Source: Pseudoalteromonas espejiana DSM 9414
Lineage (GTDB): Bacteria > Pseudomonadota > Gammaproteobacteria > Enterobacterales > Alteromonadaceae
NCBI RefSeq assembly: GCF_002221525.1
Contig: NZ_CP011028.1
Coordinates: forward strand, 2,677,001-2,741,000
DNA length: 64,000 nt
Reading direction: 5' to 3'
Shown: one piece after another, positions 9,130 to 18,929 of the stretch
Layout of the letters: each line of letters starts with the position of its first letter
How positions within the stretch are numbered: position 1 is the stretch's first letter
Program-made: the position numbers and the translations under genes
The notes under the pieces: model-generated
Seen by the model: only the letters and a program-made list of their open reading frames with translations
What the model was told of the DNA's origin: nothing
Databases searched by the model: none

Positions 9130-10380
9130 TTAAGGTATTAATGTATCAATTTGAAGTTGGTAATCACTTAGGCCTTCACGCTGAAGTGTGTCAGAGTGCC
9201 CTTCGAGCTCGCCGCTGCTTGGCATAACCGACTCATCGTTTGAAATCCTAGCAGATATAACGATGTTTTTGGCGCTTGATAAGTTTAAACCAGCAACCAT
9301 TGCATTGGCATCGGTTAGTTCAACACTTATCGGGAAACTATACTCTTTAAGCTTTACAACCGCTAGAGGCATTGGCGAGCCTTGAGCGGCTTTTGCAAAT
9401 ACAAACAAAATGCCTTTTTCTGGCTGCTTATTTTGAAGCTCGTCAGATAAACTAACCGTTACGCTAATGGCGCTACTCGTTGATACAGGCATAACCGAGC
9501 CTTCATTTTGCATTTGCTGCTCTATATCGGCTATACGCTGAGAGATCATTGCATAACGGGTATCGCTTTGTTCCATGCTAGCAAGCAACACTTCAAAGGC
9601 AGCTTTAGCTTGCGGCCAATCTTTTCGCTCATAAGCAATAAGTGCTAATAAAGATATAGCATCTAAATTAGTTGGCTCTACTTTTAATACCTTAGAGAGC
9701 ATACCTGCTGCGCGTGTCATATTCTCTTCACTACCTTCAAGCAATAAAACTTGGCTGTAGCTAATTAACACCTGCATGTTATCTGGGTTCATACGCAGGG
9801 CTTTATCAAATGACTGCTGCGCCATATCAAACTCATTTAGCGACATAGCTACACGCCCTAGTAGCATCCATGCAACTTCGTCATCACCGGTTTCGCTAAG
9901 CTTAGTGCGCAGCGCTAAAGCAAATGCTTGTAACTCATTTTGCGTCAGGGGCTCGCCCTTTTGCATCACGGCACGCTCGCCATAATCAGCAAGGTTATCC
10001 ATAGCATCATGCCAGGCAGCTATTTGCTGTTGGCTACCAGTAAATGTGTAAAAAACACCAGTAAGTGCCAGTAAAAATGCAGCACCAGTTAACGCGAATA
10101 TACGGTTATTACCTTTACTGTTTAATGACTTTTCTGGTGATAACTCGTTTAATAAACGACGTTTTAATTCAATGACTGATTCACCATGACTTTGCGAGTC
10201 AATACGTTGGTTATCTAAATCAGTTTGTAACTCAACTAAACGCTGCTCATAAATGCTGATCAATTCAGCATTAGCATTATGAGTAATGGTTTGCACACGC
10301 TCTTTTTTTAAAAAAGGCAGCATAATAAATGCCAAAGCTATTAGTGTGAGTAAAGCAAAACACGCCCACATTAAAATCAT
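9130..10380 (-). CDS. ccmI: Cytochrome c maturation protein CcmI (TPR apocytochrome chaperone)
   Basis: Binds the C-terminus of apocytochrome c in the periplasm and presents it to the CcmF/H haem ligation complex. 416 residues: an N-terminal membrane segment, a cytoplasmic coiled region (about 30-95), a second membrane segment (about 96-115), then tetratricopeptide repeats (about 165-265, for example SLNEFDMAQQSFDKALRMNP). A C-terminal beta domain begins near residue 305, as in the long CcmI/CycH form. The start abuts the ccmH stop with no gap. It is the last ccm gene of the operon. Confidence 0.93.
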   Translation of the reverse strand: MILMWACFALLTLIALAFIMLPFLKKERVQTITHNANAELISIYEQRLVELQTDLDNQRIDSQSHGESVIELKRRLLNELSPEKSLNSKGNNRIFALTGAAFLLALTGVFYTFTGSQQQIAAWHDAMDNLADYGERAVMQKGEPLTQNELQAFALALRTKLSETGDDEVAWMLLGRVAMSLNEFDMAQQSFDKALRMNPDNMQVLISYSQVLLLEGSEENMTRAAGMLSKVLKVEPTNLDAISLLALIAYERKDWPQAKAAFEVLLASMEQSDTRYAMISQRIADIEQQMQNEGSVMPVSTSSAISVTVSLSDELQNKQPEKGILFVFAKAAQGSPMPLAVVKLKEYSFPISVELTDANAMVAGLNLSSAKNIVISARISNDESVMPSSGELEGHSDTLQREGLSDYQLQIDTLIP

Positions 10381-10842
10381 TTAGTTTTGCTCCTGACGTT
10401 TATTTTGTGCAATTAACTTAGCTAGCTTGGCTTCATCATCACTATTCCAGGTTTGTTTAACCGACGCTTTACGCTGACGAATAACAATAAAGCCAAAACC
10501 AATTATTACAATCAGTACAGGTAAAACCCACAGTACTAATGTGGCCGGTGTAACTGGCGGATCGTAATGAACAAAATAACCGTAACGATCAATCATATAA
10601 TCGATTACTTCGTCTTTTGTTTTGCCATCTTTTACTAATGTTAATACTTTATCGCGTAAATCCTTTGCCACTATTGCATCTGAATCTGCAATATTTTGGT
10701 TTTGACATTTAGGGCAACGTAGCTCTTTAGTTAGCTCTTCAAAGCGCACCGCTTGCTCATTGTTGTCAAACTGGTAGCGGTCTTGCTCGGCATAAACAGC
10801 CATGCTTATAAAAAAGCTAAGGGTTAATAAAAATAGTCTCAT
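10381..10842 (-). CDS. ccmH: Cytochrome c maturation protein CcmH (thiol reductase, CcmL/CycL type)
   Basis: Periplasm-facing, membrane-anchored oxidoreductase that keeps the apocytochrome CXXCH thiols reduced for haem attachment. 153 residues with a cleavable signal peptide, the family signature LRCPKCQNQNIADS (C43 and C46), and one C-terminal membrane segment (about 105-125). This is the short form that lacks the fused TPR part; that function is supplied by the separate ccmI directly downstream. The start overlaps the ccmG stop by one base. Confidence 0.95.
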   Translation of the reverse strand: MRLFLLTLSFFISMAVYAEQDRYQFDNNEQAVRFEELTKELRCPKCQNQNIADSDAIVAKDLRDKVLTLVKDGKTKDEVIDYMIDRYGYFVHYDPPVTPATLVLWVLPVLIVIIGFGFIVIRQRKASVKQTWNSDDEAKLAKLIAQNKRQEQN

Positions 10843-11411
10843 TAATTTAGCTCCTGAATAACAGGAGCAAATTTAGCGCGCCATACACGAGGGTTTAAAT
10901 CTCCCGTATGGTGCAATAAAATTTTACCTGTTTTATCTACTAAAAAAGTCTCTGGCGCACCCGATACGCCTAAATCGAGAGAAAGCGTGCGGTGCAAATC
11001 AAGTATATTAAACTGATATGGGTCACCTGCTCGGCCAAGCATATCCGTTACATCAGTACGTAAAGCCTGCATATCAAATGGGCCATCAAAATCAGCGTCA
11101 TAGCCTTGAACATAATAAAGACCAATAATTTTTACGCCTTGCTCACGCAGTTTAGTTAAGTAACCAAGCTCAACTAAACACGTTGGGCACCATGTACCCC
11201 ACACATTGAGTAAATATACTTCGCCTTTTAGGCTTTCGTTGGTCCAGCGCTTATTGTCTTGCATTAAATCGGATAAATTAAATTCAGGCATATTTTGCCC
11301 AATTCGCCCCGTTTGAATTTCACGCGGGTTAGCAAATAAACCTTGGTATAAAAACACACATAAAAATATAAATATTAATAACGGCGCAATAGCTAAAATT
11401 TTACGGTTCAT
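10842..11411 (-). CDS. ccmG: Thiol:disulfide interchange protein CcmG/DsbE
   Basis: Membrane-tethered periplasmic thioredoxin-like protein that delivers reducing power to apocytochrome c or CcmH. 189 residues: an uncleaved N-terminal anchor (about 5-27) and a thioredoxin fold with active site WGTWCPTCLVE (C75 and C78). The family's acidic insert and cis-Pro region (GAPETFLVDKTGKI) are present. It overlaps ccmF by one base, which implies translational coupling. Confidence 0.95.
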   Translation of the reverse strand: MNRKILAIAPLLIFIFLCVFLYQGLFANPREIQTGRIGQNMPEFNLSDLMQDNKRWTNESLKGEVYLLNVWGTWCPTCLVELGYLTKLREQGVKIIGLYYVQGYDADFDGPFDMQALRTDVTDMLGRAGDPYQFNILDLHRTLSLDLGVSGAPETFLVDKTGKILLHHTGDLNPRVWRAKFAPVIQELN

Positions 11412-13375
11412 TACGCATTCTCCAACGCTTTTTTACGTGTGCTTGCTGATGTACGGTAACGTTTATCAAATAAAATCATAAAACCAGCTAGTGATATAAG
11501 TACACCACCAATCCACATCCAGCGAACAAAAGGTTTATGGTAAATACGTAGCGACCAAGCACCTTTACTTAATTGCTCACCCAGCGCTAGATACAAATCG
11601 CGGGTAAAGCCGGCATCAATTGCCGCTTCGGTCATAAATTGCATGCCTATATCATATTTACGTTTTTCTGCATGCAGTTGAGTAACTAATTCGTTATTTT
11701 TTAATACTGATACCACGCCAGCGTGCCCGCTGTAGTTAGGGCCGCGTATACTTTTAACCCCTTCAAAACGGTATTCGTACTGGTTAAGCGTTACAATATC
11801 GCCTTGCTTCATCGATACGTCGCGCTCCACCGAGTAAGCAGAAGTCAGCGTTACCCCAGCAATTACAAAGGCAAGGCCAACATGGCCAAGCACCATGGCC
11901 CAGTAACTTACACCTAAACGTTTAAAGCCTTCTTTTAATGTGCCGTGCACAGACGCTTTTGCGTATAAATCAATTGCAGTTGAAACAGCAACCCATACAC
12001 CTAGGGTAGTCGCTAATAAAGTGAGCGGTTTAACTACGTCATAACTTGAGAACAACCATGCACAGGTAATAACCACACTGACTAGCACACCCATTAATAC
12101 TTTATTTTGAAGTACTGCCCACTTGTTTTGTTTCCAGCGTAAAAATGGCCCTATTCCCATTAAAATGGCAAATGGCACTAACAAAATGGCAAACATTTTA
12201 TTAAAAAACGGTTCGCCAATAGAAATACTGCCAAGACCCATTTCTTTGTGCACCATAGGTAACAATGTACCTAGCAATACAATAAGGGTTGCTACAACTA
12301 AAAATATGTTGTTAAGCCATAAAGCGACTTCGCGCGATACAAACTTGTAACGCCCTTCACTTTTAACTTGTGATACACGCAGTGCATAAAGCGATAAACC
12401 GCCGCCAACAACTATGCCCAAAAACGCGAGAATAAACAGGCCGCGGTCTGGGTCTGTGGCAAATGCGTGAACCGATACAATAATGCCCGAACGTACTATA
12501 AAGGTACCCAAAAGGCTTAACGAAAATGCGGCAATAGCCAGTAATACTGTCCATGATTTAAACACACCACGTTTTTCGGTCACGCTAAGAGAGTGCAATA
12601 AGGCCGTGGCAACCAACCAAGGCATAAGTGAAGCGTTTTCTACTGGATCCCAAAACCACCAGCCGCCCCAGCCAAGCTCCGAATAAGCCCACCAGCTGCC
12701 AATGGTAATACCTAAACTTAAAAATCCCCATGCAGTCATTGTCCAAGGACGAGACCACTTAGCCCAAGTATTATCTAACTTACCTGTTAAAAGTGCAGCA
12801 ATAGCAAATGAAAATGCAACCGATAACCCCACATAACCCATGTAAAGTAATGGTGGGTGAATAATCATGCCTGGATCTTGCAGTAACGGGTTTAAATCGC
12901 GCCCCTCTACCGGAAAATACGGCAGTAAACGCTCAAACGGGCTTGAAAGCAGTAGCGTGTACATCATAAAGCCCACGCCTAAAAAGCCTAGCACTCCTAA
13001 AACACGAGCACGCAATACCCAAGGTAGTGACTGAGAACGCACTGCTACCACGGCGGTCCAGCCAGCTTGCATGACTAACCACAGTAAAATAGCCCCTTCG
13101 TGGCCACCCCAAGTAGACGTAATTTTATAATACCAAGGTAAAGTACTACTTGAATGATACGCCACATAAGAAACGGTAAAGTCATCAGTTAAGCTGGCAT
13201 AAATAAGTGCCGCAAACGAAATAAGAACAAAAACAAACTGCCCAACAGCTAAAGAAGGGGCTGCACGCATTAAACGAAGATTACCGGTATGCGCGCCCCA
13301 TAGCGGAAATATACACAGTAAAACGCTTAGCACCATGGCAAGCGTTAAAGAAAAATAACCGAGTTCTGGGATCAT
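11411..13375 (-). CDS. ccmF: Haem lyase subunit CcmF
   Basis: Large inner-membrane protein that takes haem from holo-CcmE and, with CcmH and CcmI, attaches it to apocytochrome c. 654 residues, the usual size, with many membrane segments. The periplasmic tryptophan-rich WWD domain is clear at about residues 233-250 (WGGWWFWDPVENASLMPW). A long soluble periplasmic segment lies near 510-610 before the last membrane helix (MWIGGVLISLAGFMILF). Gene order and tight spacing match the standard ccm operon. Confidence 0.97.
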   Translation of the reverse strand: MIPELGYFSLTLAMVLSVLLCIFPLWGAHTGNLRLMRAAPSLAVGQFVFVLISFAALIYASLTDDFTVSYVAYHSSSTLPWYYKITSTWGGHEGAILLWLVMQAGWTAVVAVRSQSLPWVLRARVLGVLGFLGVGFMMYTLLLSSPFERLLPYFPVEGRDLNPLLQDPGMIIHPPLLYMGYVGLSVAFSFAIAALLTGKLDNTWAKWSRPWTMTAWGFLSLGITIGSWWAYSELGWGGWWFWDPVENASLMPWLVATALLHSLSVTEKRGVFKSWTVLLAIAAFSLSLLGTFIVRSGIIVSVHAFATDPDRGLFILAFLGIVVGGGLSLYALRVSQVKSEGRYKFVSREVALWLNNIFLVVATLIVLLGTLLPMVHKEMGLGSISIGEPFFNKMFAILLVPFAILMGIGPFLRWKQNKWAVLQNKVLMGVLVSVVITCAWLFSSYDVVKPLTLLATTLGVWVAVSTAIDLYAKASVHGTLKEGFKRLGVSYWAMVLGHVGLAFVIAGVTLTSAYSVERDVSMKQGDIVTLNQYEYRFEGVKSIRGPNYSGHAGVVSVLKNNELVTQLHAEKRKYDIGMQFMTEAAIDAGFTRDLYLALGEQLSKGAWSLRIYHKPFVRWMWIGGVLISLAGFMILFDKRYRTSASTRKKALENA

Positions 13376-13376
13376 A

Positions 13377-13856
13377 TTAGCTACCGCTATCTAGGTTGTA
13401 TTTTGGTTTTTCGTGTTTAATTCCTTTTACTGCCTCTGCTACTTCTGCAGGCATGTATTCTTCATCATGCTTTGCAAGTACTTCAAAGGCTTCAATTACA
13501 TTTGGTTCAATAAGAACGCCTTGCGCTACAATCCCTTGTCCTTCACGGAATAGGTCTGGCAAAATACCTTGGTACTTAATCGTTACCAATGGGCCTATAT
13601 CGATTAATTTAAAGCTAACTTGTAAGCTTTGCTCATTACGTATTACCGAGCCAGGCACTACCATACCGCCTATACGCAATTTTTGGCCTATTTGGGGTTT
13701 TTCTTTATCAGGGCCTTTACCATCTATTAACTCGCTTGGCGTGTAAAATAAGTTTATGTTTTCTTGCAGTGCATACAGCACTAAGCCAATAGAGGCACCA
13801 ACACCAAACAATACTGCAATAATTACCAATAGGCGCTTCTTACGTCTTGGGTTCAT
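13377..13856 (-). CDS. ccmE: Haem chaperone CcmE
   Basis: Carries haem covalently from the CcmABCD complex to CcmF. 159 residues: a basic cytoplasmic start ([10 protein letters not shown]), one membrane anchor (about 9-29), and a soluble OB-fold periplasmic domain. The haem-binding H130 and nearby Y134 occur in [11 protein letters not shown], the same positions as in the E. coli protein. It is translationally coupled to ccmD by a four-base overlap. Confidence 0.97.
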   Translation of the reverse strand: MNPRRKKRLLVIIAVLFGVGASIGLVLYALQENINLFYTPSELIDGKGPDKEKPQIGQKLRIGGMVVPGSVIRNEQSLQVSFKLIDIGPLVTIKYQGILPDLFREGQGIVAQGVLIEPNVIEAFEVLAKHDEEYMPAEVAEAVKGIKHEKPKYNLDSGS

Positions 13857-14056
13857 GAGGTTTGTTCCTGCTTCGCTTTTTTAATACGCGCTTCTCGCGC
13901 AACTTGCTGCTCTACCGAGGCCATAATACGTTTTGTATCACGCAAAGAGCTAATTAAAATACCTAATAAAATTAAGGCGCATGTGCCAAAAGAAAGCCAC
14001 ACATAAAAACCGTAGCCTCCCATTGCAATAAAATCAGAAAAAGAGTCAAACTGCAT
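13853..14056 (-). CDS. ccmD: Haem exporter accessory protein CcmD
   Basis: Small membrane protein (67 residues) that holds CcmC, CcmA, CcmB and CcmE together and helps release holo-CcmE. It shows a single membrane segment (about 17-39, [19 protein letters not shown]) followed by a basic, coiled cytoplasmic tail ([20 protein letters not shown]). Size, tail and position between ccmC and ccmE identify it. Confidence 0.93.
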   Translation of the reverse strand: MQFDSFSDFIAMGGYGFYVWLSFGTCALILLGILISSLRDTKRIMASVEQQVAREARIKKAKQEQTS

Positions 14057-14058
14057 AT

Positions 14059-14796
14059 TTACCCCTTATTTAACAACGCACGTACCCATGGGCGGTGTTT
14101 TTCGCGTTGTAAAATTTCATTTTTAAGACGAATTAAAGTCACAGTACCTACAAAAGCAGCAAAGGCTAAAATGTTCACCATAAGTGGCCAAAACATACTA
14201 GAGTCGATTGCTTTTGTATCGAGTTTGGTAATGGTGGCGCCTTGGTGAAGCGTATTCCACCACTCTACTGAGTAATGAATAATAGGTAGGTTAATAACCC
14301 CCACAATGGCTAAAATAGACGCGGCGCGCCCTGCTGCTTTTTTATCTTCAAATGCATGATAAAGCGAAAGCACACCTAAATATAAAAATAATAAAATGAG
14401 TTCAGAGGTTAAGCGTGCATCCCACACCCACCATGCTCCCCACATAGGCTTGCCCCAAGCTGCACCGGTAATTAAAGCAATGGCAGTAACACATGCTCCC
14501 ACAGGGGCAATAGCTATAACCGCTAATTCGGCATTTCGTAATTGCCACACTAAAGCAACAATGGCGGCAATAGCCATAGAGGAATACGCACCCATAGACA
14601 AAATAGCCGACGGCACATGAATGAAAATAATACGGTAGCTGTCTTTTTGTTGGTAGTCGGCAGGCGCAAACCCTAAGCCCCAAATCCAACCAACAAGCAT
14701 ACTTATAACCGTAACAACGGCAAAATAAGGCAGTAACGTATTACATAACTGGTATGCTCGCTCTGCTTTTGCGTAGGGATGTAACCACTTCCACAT
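14059..14796 (-). CDS. ccmC: Haem handling protein CcmC
   Basis: Inner-membrane protein that presents haem to CcmE. 245 residues with six predicted membrane segments and the tryptophan-rich WWD motif (WGAWWVWDARLTSEL, about 120-135) flanked by conserved His residues (IIFIHVPSA and IIHYSVEWW). It begins one base after ccmB ends. Confidence 0.96.
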   Translation of the reverse strand: MWKWLHPYAKAERAYQLCNTLLPYFAVVTVISMLVGWIWGLGFAPADYQQKDSYRIIFIHVPSAILSMGAYSSMAIAAIVALVWQLRNAELAVIAIAPVGACVTAIALITGAAWGKPMWGAWWVWDARLTSELILLFLYLGVLSLYHAFEDKKAAGRAASILAIVGVINLPIIHYSVEWWNTLHQGATITKLDTKAIDSSMFWPLMVNILAFAAFVGTVTLIRLKNEILQREKHRPWVRALLNKG

Positions 14797-14797
14797 A

Positions 14798-15484
14798 TTA
14801 ACTTACACTCACTTTCAATGCTGACGATATGGCGATGGGTGCACACATAATAGCAACTACTAACATGGCCCCAAGAATGGCAAGCTGGCCGCTATAATCC
14901 AGCGACATAGTGCTGGTATCAATGGCAGACGTTGCAAAAATTAAAACAGGAATATACAAAGGCAGCACCAGTAAGCTCATTAATATGCCACCTTTTTGTA
15001 ATCCCACGGTAAGCCCAGCCCCAATTGCGCCGATAAAACTCAAAAGTGGCGTGCCTAATAATAATGTTAATACGGTTGCAAGTAGCGCAGAGCTCTCTAA
15101 ATTAAGCAATAATGCGAATAAAGGCGTCATAAGTACTAAAGGCAACCCTGTTACAACCCAATGTGCCGCCACTTTTGCCAGTACAGTGAGTGATAATGGA
15201 TAGGATGAAGCAATAAGCTGCTCAAGCGAGCCATCGTGGTAGTCATCTCTAAATAACTTATCAAGCCCAAGCATGGTTGAGAGCAATGCGGCCACCCAAA
15301 TAATACCTGGTGCCATACGTGCTAATAGACCGGGCTCTGGGCCAATAGCTAACGGGAACAACGAAATAACAATTAAAAAAAACAAAATAGGATTTACTAT
15401 TTCAGCGCGCTGGCGAAACGCAAGCTTTACATCTTTACTGAAAACCGCACTAAACAGCAGCCAATATGAATGTTGACGAGTCAT
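14798..15484 (-). CDS. ccmB: ABC transporter permease CcmB
   Basis: Membrane subunit of the CcmAB ABC complex, which uses ATP to release holo-CcmE from CcmC. 228 residues with six hydrophobic segments and the family motif RDDYHDGSLEQLIASSYPL around residues 75-95. The start overlaps the ccmA stop by one base. Confidence 0.95.
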   Translation of the reverse strand: MTRQHSYWLLFSAVFSKDVKLAFRQRAEIVNPILFFLIVISLFPLAIGPEPGLLARMAPGIIWVAALLSTMLGLDKLFRDDYHDGSLEQLIASSYPLSLTVLAKVAAHWVVTGLPLVLMTPLFALLLNLESSALLATVLTLLLGTPLLSFIGAIGAGLTVGLQKGGILMSLLVLPLYIPVLIFATSAIDTSTMSLDYSGQLAILGAMLVVAIMCAPIAISSALKVSVS

Positions 15485-16104
15485 TAGTGACGGTACTCCA
15501 AGGTCACGGTTTGCAGGTTTTCAAACTGGGTTGTTAGGTCTTGGTGGGTAGTAAGTAAAATAGCACCACCGCTATTTAAGTGTTCACTAAAGCGCTGCTG
15601 TAAAAAGGCCACCCCACTTTTATCAAGCGCGGTAAAGGGCTCATCAAGCACCCACAATTTTGCATCACTTAACCAAAGCCTAACCAACGCCACTCGGCGC
15701 TGCTGCCCTGCAGAGAGCATTCTTACCGGCACATCTTCAAGGCCTACTAAACCAAGCTTGGCTAAAATGGGATATAGGTCGGGCTCGTTAGTATAACCAT
15801 TAATGTGAAGCCAGTGACGAACGTTTTCGATTGCACTGAGCTGCACATTGACACCTGTTTTATGGCCGATAAATAACAGCTCACGCGCGTACTCTTCATA
15901 ATGCTTACCAATTGCTTGCTGATTATAAAAAATAGCGCCTTCATCAGGCACACTAAAACCTGCGATAATACGCAATAATGATGTTTTACCAGCCCCATTA
16001 GGACCCGCTAATTGCATGATTTGACCGCTATTTAGGCTAAAATTAAGATCCGCAAACAAACAACGTTCTTGCTTGATGCAGGTGACGGACTTAATGTGTA
16101 ACAA
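15484..16104 (-). CDS. ccmA: ABC transporter ATP-binding protein CcmA
   Basis: ATPase of the CcmAB complex. 206 residues with Walker A GPNGAGKTS (34-42), signature LSAGQQRRVAL, Walker B LWVLDEP and a switch His (LLTTHQD). The frame opens just after an in-frame stop and the only early start codon is TTG at 16104, with AGAGAAA upstream, so a TTG start is likely. It is the first gene of the ccm operon. The 113 bases to the divergent FliK-like gene hold both promoters. Confidence 0.95.
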   Translation of the reverse strand: MLHIKSVTCIKQERCLFADLNFSLNSGQIMQLAGPNGAGKTSLLRIIAGFSVPDEGAIFYNQQAIGKHYEEYARELLFIGHKTGVNVQLSAIENVRHWLHINGYTNEPDLYPILAKLGLVGLEDVPVRMLSAGQQRRVALVRLWLSDAKLWVLDEPFTALDKSGVAFLQQRFSEHLNSGGAILLTTHQDLTTQFENLQTVTLEYRH

Positions 16105-16217
16105 GATGACGTTTCTCTATGCCAAAAATTAGGCGTTAGTCTACCATAATGATAGGGTAATACGAATATTGCTTTAAAATCGATTCACGAAAAATAACGA
16201 AAACTTGATTTAAAATA

Positions 16218-18545
16218 ATGAATAATCCAACGCAAATCACATTAACTAATTCTGTTGTTAACAACCACACTGCGAATACCTCTTCACAGGAGTTAGTACA
16301 ATTACCTGAACATGTGCTTGCGGCAAAAAACATTCAGTTTTCAAAAGGCTCTATTACACTCGATGTATTTATTGATAAGCATTGGCAAACACTTCGCTTA
16401 GGCACCACTAATGCGCCACAAAATTTAGATAAAATAGCAAGTGCTAACATACAACTTAGCTCAGATGGCAAGCAATTAAATATAGTGCCAAACAACACCA
16501 GTATTACGCTTAATCAAGCACCGCAATTTCAACGTTTGCTAAACTTTGTGAGTACAGGAACTGAGGTACACAGCAAGCCTTTGCCTGTTAGTGTACAAGT
16601 CACCCCTTCGCCTAAGCTTGTTATACTCAATTTAAATGCCAGTATTGCAATTAACAAACAAACCGCAGAGCTTTTAAGCTCAGAGCAACCTTTGCAAATT
16701 GTAATGAATGCAACTAACAAAGGTACACAAATCAACATTATTAATCGCTTTGCCGATACAGTGCATACACATACCATCAGCCAAAATAAAGTGGCTAATT
16801 TATTGGCTAACTTACTACCTAACGCACAATTAAAAGCAACCCCAAACCTTGCCATTATTACTAAGCCCGAGCAATCTGGGTCTTTTACAACAGCGTTAAA
16901 TTCAAAGCAACTGAGTGAGTTACCAAATAAAGCTGTTGCCGTTACTATTTCAAGCCAAGCAGATAAGCTGTTAATAAAAACAAATTTACCCACTGTCCAG
17001 GTTTCGCTTAACAACTCTTTTAGTAAGCCTTTTTCCGACTTATTATCAGCGCAACAGCAGCAAAGCCCATCAAGTGCTACAAGCGATAAAACAAGCCTTC
17101 AACTGAGCGCGCAAAGTCCTATTAAGTCGTGGCTTAAAACAAGCTATACCGATTTAAAAACCCGTATTAACGACGCTGTTAAATATTTCGAAAACAAACC
17201 TTTTGCAAGTTCAGTAACGCAGCAAACACTGCAAACTAAGGGAGAGACAAATAAACCTGAAGCCGCGCCACTTTTAAATACGTTAAGTGGGAGTAATTTA
17301 GCAAAAATAAATATAACTGAAGGTTTATCAGCTCAACCACTAGTACAAAACACACAAGTATTGGCTAAGCACTTCAATCAGCTAGCGCCACTGGTGCAGT
17401 TTACCCAACAACTAAAAGCAAACGTATCACTGTGGCAATCACCTAATAGCGCTGGTTTAACAAAAAACATTAGCAATATGCAGCCTAGCAAGGCCAGCAT
17501 TTTAAGCGCTCCTCAATTGCCGACTAAGCCAAACAGTACGAACAATGCCGCGATACAATTAAAAATAGTAAGTAACCTCACCTCACCTATGACTGCACCT
17601 AATGTTTCTAAGAGTCAGCAGCTACAACCTACTGAAGCTAAGCTATTAACCCCATTATTGAATTTGCCACCTTCAGCCTTAAAAGCCGATCCCCCTTTAA
17701 AGCATAGCCCTTTGTTAAGTGGCCAAATTACCGATATAGCAAACAAAGCAACGCAAAACACACCTGATTTAACGCGTTTAGTAAACCAAGCTTTTAATAG
17801 AATGGTTTCGAGTAATAATATTCACCCCGCGACCATACAGCGCGAGCTTTTAAGTACATTACAGCCATTACATACAAATAACGACAGCCTACAAAGCAGC
17901 TTTACTAAAGGGCTTGAACAGCTCGCGGTTACGATATTAGCGGCTCCTATAATCAATAACAGTACCTCGCCTATTAGCTTTAATAACCAAACCGGAGTAG
18001 ATGCGCTACTCAATGTACTTTTACCTACTTTTAAGGTTGGAAACGGTGGCGAAAAATTAGTAGAGCAACTTCAGCTTGCACAAATACAAGAGCTAGCGGG
18101 TGAGCTTATACAAGTGAAGAACACACTTAGCCAAGTACAACTAACTACCCCAGCTCAGCAAAATGACTCTAACCCTTTGGCGCAATTTTTATTTCCAATG
18201 AAATTACCGCCTGAAGCTGGGCAAACAGAAATCACCTTAGGACAATATAAAAAGCCAAGCCATGATAAAACTCAAGATAAAAATGTTTGGTTTGTAAGGC
18301 TTAATTTTGACTACGCACAACTAGGCCAATTACAAATAATGGCAGAACTGATGGACAAGGCCCTTGATTGTCAGTTACTTGCCTCGAGCCAAGAAGTTAG
18401 TGCTATTGCCCACCCTCATTTAGATAACCTAAGAGCTAAATTGGCTCAACATGGGCTTCAAGTCGGGGAGCTTAATTTAAAGCGAGGCGATGCAAGTCAT
18501 CAGTCTTTTTATCAATCTCATGCCATTATAAATATTAAGGTTTAA
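16218..18545 (+). CDS. FliK-like hook-length control domain protein
   Basis: 775 residues. The long N-terminal and middle region is rich in Asn, Gln, Ser and Thr and looks disordered. The C-terminal part (about 670-760) resembles the FliK C-terminal domain: VRLNFDYAQLGQLQIMAEL followed by a helical stretch and LAQHGLQVGELNLKRG. A true fliK lies elsewhere in the window (38615-40648), so this is a second protein of the type. The next gene, one base downstream, encodes a free-standing FlhB C-terminal domain, and FliK acts by contacting exactly that domain in flagellar and type III systems. Inference: the two form an auxiliary length-control or export-switch pair. No good ribosome binding site is visible at 16218. 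Confidence 0.7.
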   Translation: MNNPTQITLTNSVVNNHTANTSSQELVQLPEHVLAAKNIQFSKGSITLDVFIDKHWQTLRLGTTNAPQNLDKIASANIQLSSDGKQLNIVPNNTSITLNQAPQFQRLLNFVSTGTEVHSKPLPVSVQVTPSPKLVILNLNASIAINKQTAELLSSEQPLQIVMNATNKGTQINIINRFADTVHTHTISQNKVANLLANLLPNAQLKATPNLAIITKPEQSGSFTTALNSKQLSELPNKAVAVTISSQADKLLIKTNLPTVQVSLNNSFSKPFSDLLSAQQQQSPSSATSDKTSLQLSAQSPIKSWLKTSYTDLKTRINDAVKYFENKPFASSVTQQTLQTKGETNKPEAAPLLNTLSGSNLAKINITEGLSAQPLVQNTQVLAKHFNQLAPLVQFTQQLKANVSLWQSPNSAGLTKNISNMQPSKASILSAPQLPTKPNSTNNAAIQLKIVSNLTSPMTAPNVSKSQQLQPTEAKLLTPLLNLPPSALKADPPLKHSPLLSGQITDIANKATQNTPDLTRLVNQAFNRMVSSNNIHPATIQRELLSTLQPLHTNNDSLQSSFTKGLEQLAVTILAAPIINNSTSPISFNNQTGVDALLNVLLPTFKVGNGGEKLVEQLQLAQIQELAGELIQVKNTLSQVQLTTPAQQNDSNPLAQFLFPMKLPPEAGQTEITLGQYKKPSHDKTQDKNVWFVRLNFDYAQLGQLQIMAELMDKALDCQLLASSQEVSAIAHPHLDNLRAKLAQHGLQVGELNLKRGDASHQSFYQSHAIINIKV

Positions 18546-18546
18546 T

Positions 18547-18867
18547 ATGAGTGACACCGCAAATAAAGCCGCTAACAACAAATCAGCAATTGGGCTTTTG
18601 TACGAGGCAGGTAACACCCCTTCGGTAAGTGTTAAGGGATTTGGCGAACTCGCTGATGAAATAATTGCTGCGGCAAAGAAAAAAGGCATTATGATCCACG
18701 AAGATGAAGCTCTGGCTAAAACACTATCGCATTTAGAGTTAGGTGAAGAAATACCTAAAGAGCTCTATTACGTTATTGCCGAATTAATTGCTTTTTCGTA
18801 TGTACTGCGCGGGCAATTTCCGCCTGGTTGGCAAGACTTTCAAGGTAAATTAAACATCAAAGCTTAA
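18547..18867 (+). CDS. Free-standing FlhB C-terminal domain protein (FlhX-like, EscU/YscU family)
   Basis: 106 residues that align over most of their length with the cytoplasmic C-terminal domain of the FlhB encoded at 33141-34274. GNTPSVSVKGFGELADEI matches the segment after the autocleavage site, and EIPKELYYVIAELIAFSYVL matches the terminal helix. It has no membrane segments and no NPTH cleavage motif, so it looks like the fragment that remains after FlhB self-cleavage. Known: FlhX-type proteins can partly substitute for FlhB in some bacteria. It is paired with the FliK-like gene upstream. Confidence 0.85.
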   Translation: MSDTANKAANNKSAIGLLYEAGNTPSVSVKGFGELADEIIAAAKKKGIMIHEDEALAKTLSHLELGEEIPKELYYVIAELIAFSYVLRGQFPPGWQDFQGKLNIKA

Positions 18868-18904
18868 GGCTTATGTTTTCACAGGTTATCACCGCTCTAA
18901 AGCA

Positions 18905-18929
18905 AAAAAGACGCTATGCGTCTTTTTGT
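18905..18929. terminator. Bidirectional terminator between flhX-like gene and DUF2802 gene
   Basis: Stem AAAAAGACGC, loop TAT, stem GCGTCTTTTT. It overlaps the stop codon of the minus-strand DUF2802 gene and also follows the plus-strand FlhB-like gene, so it ends both operons. Confidence 0.85.
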
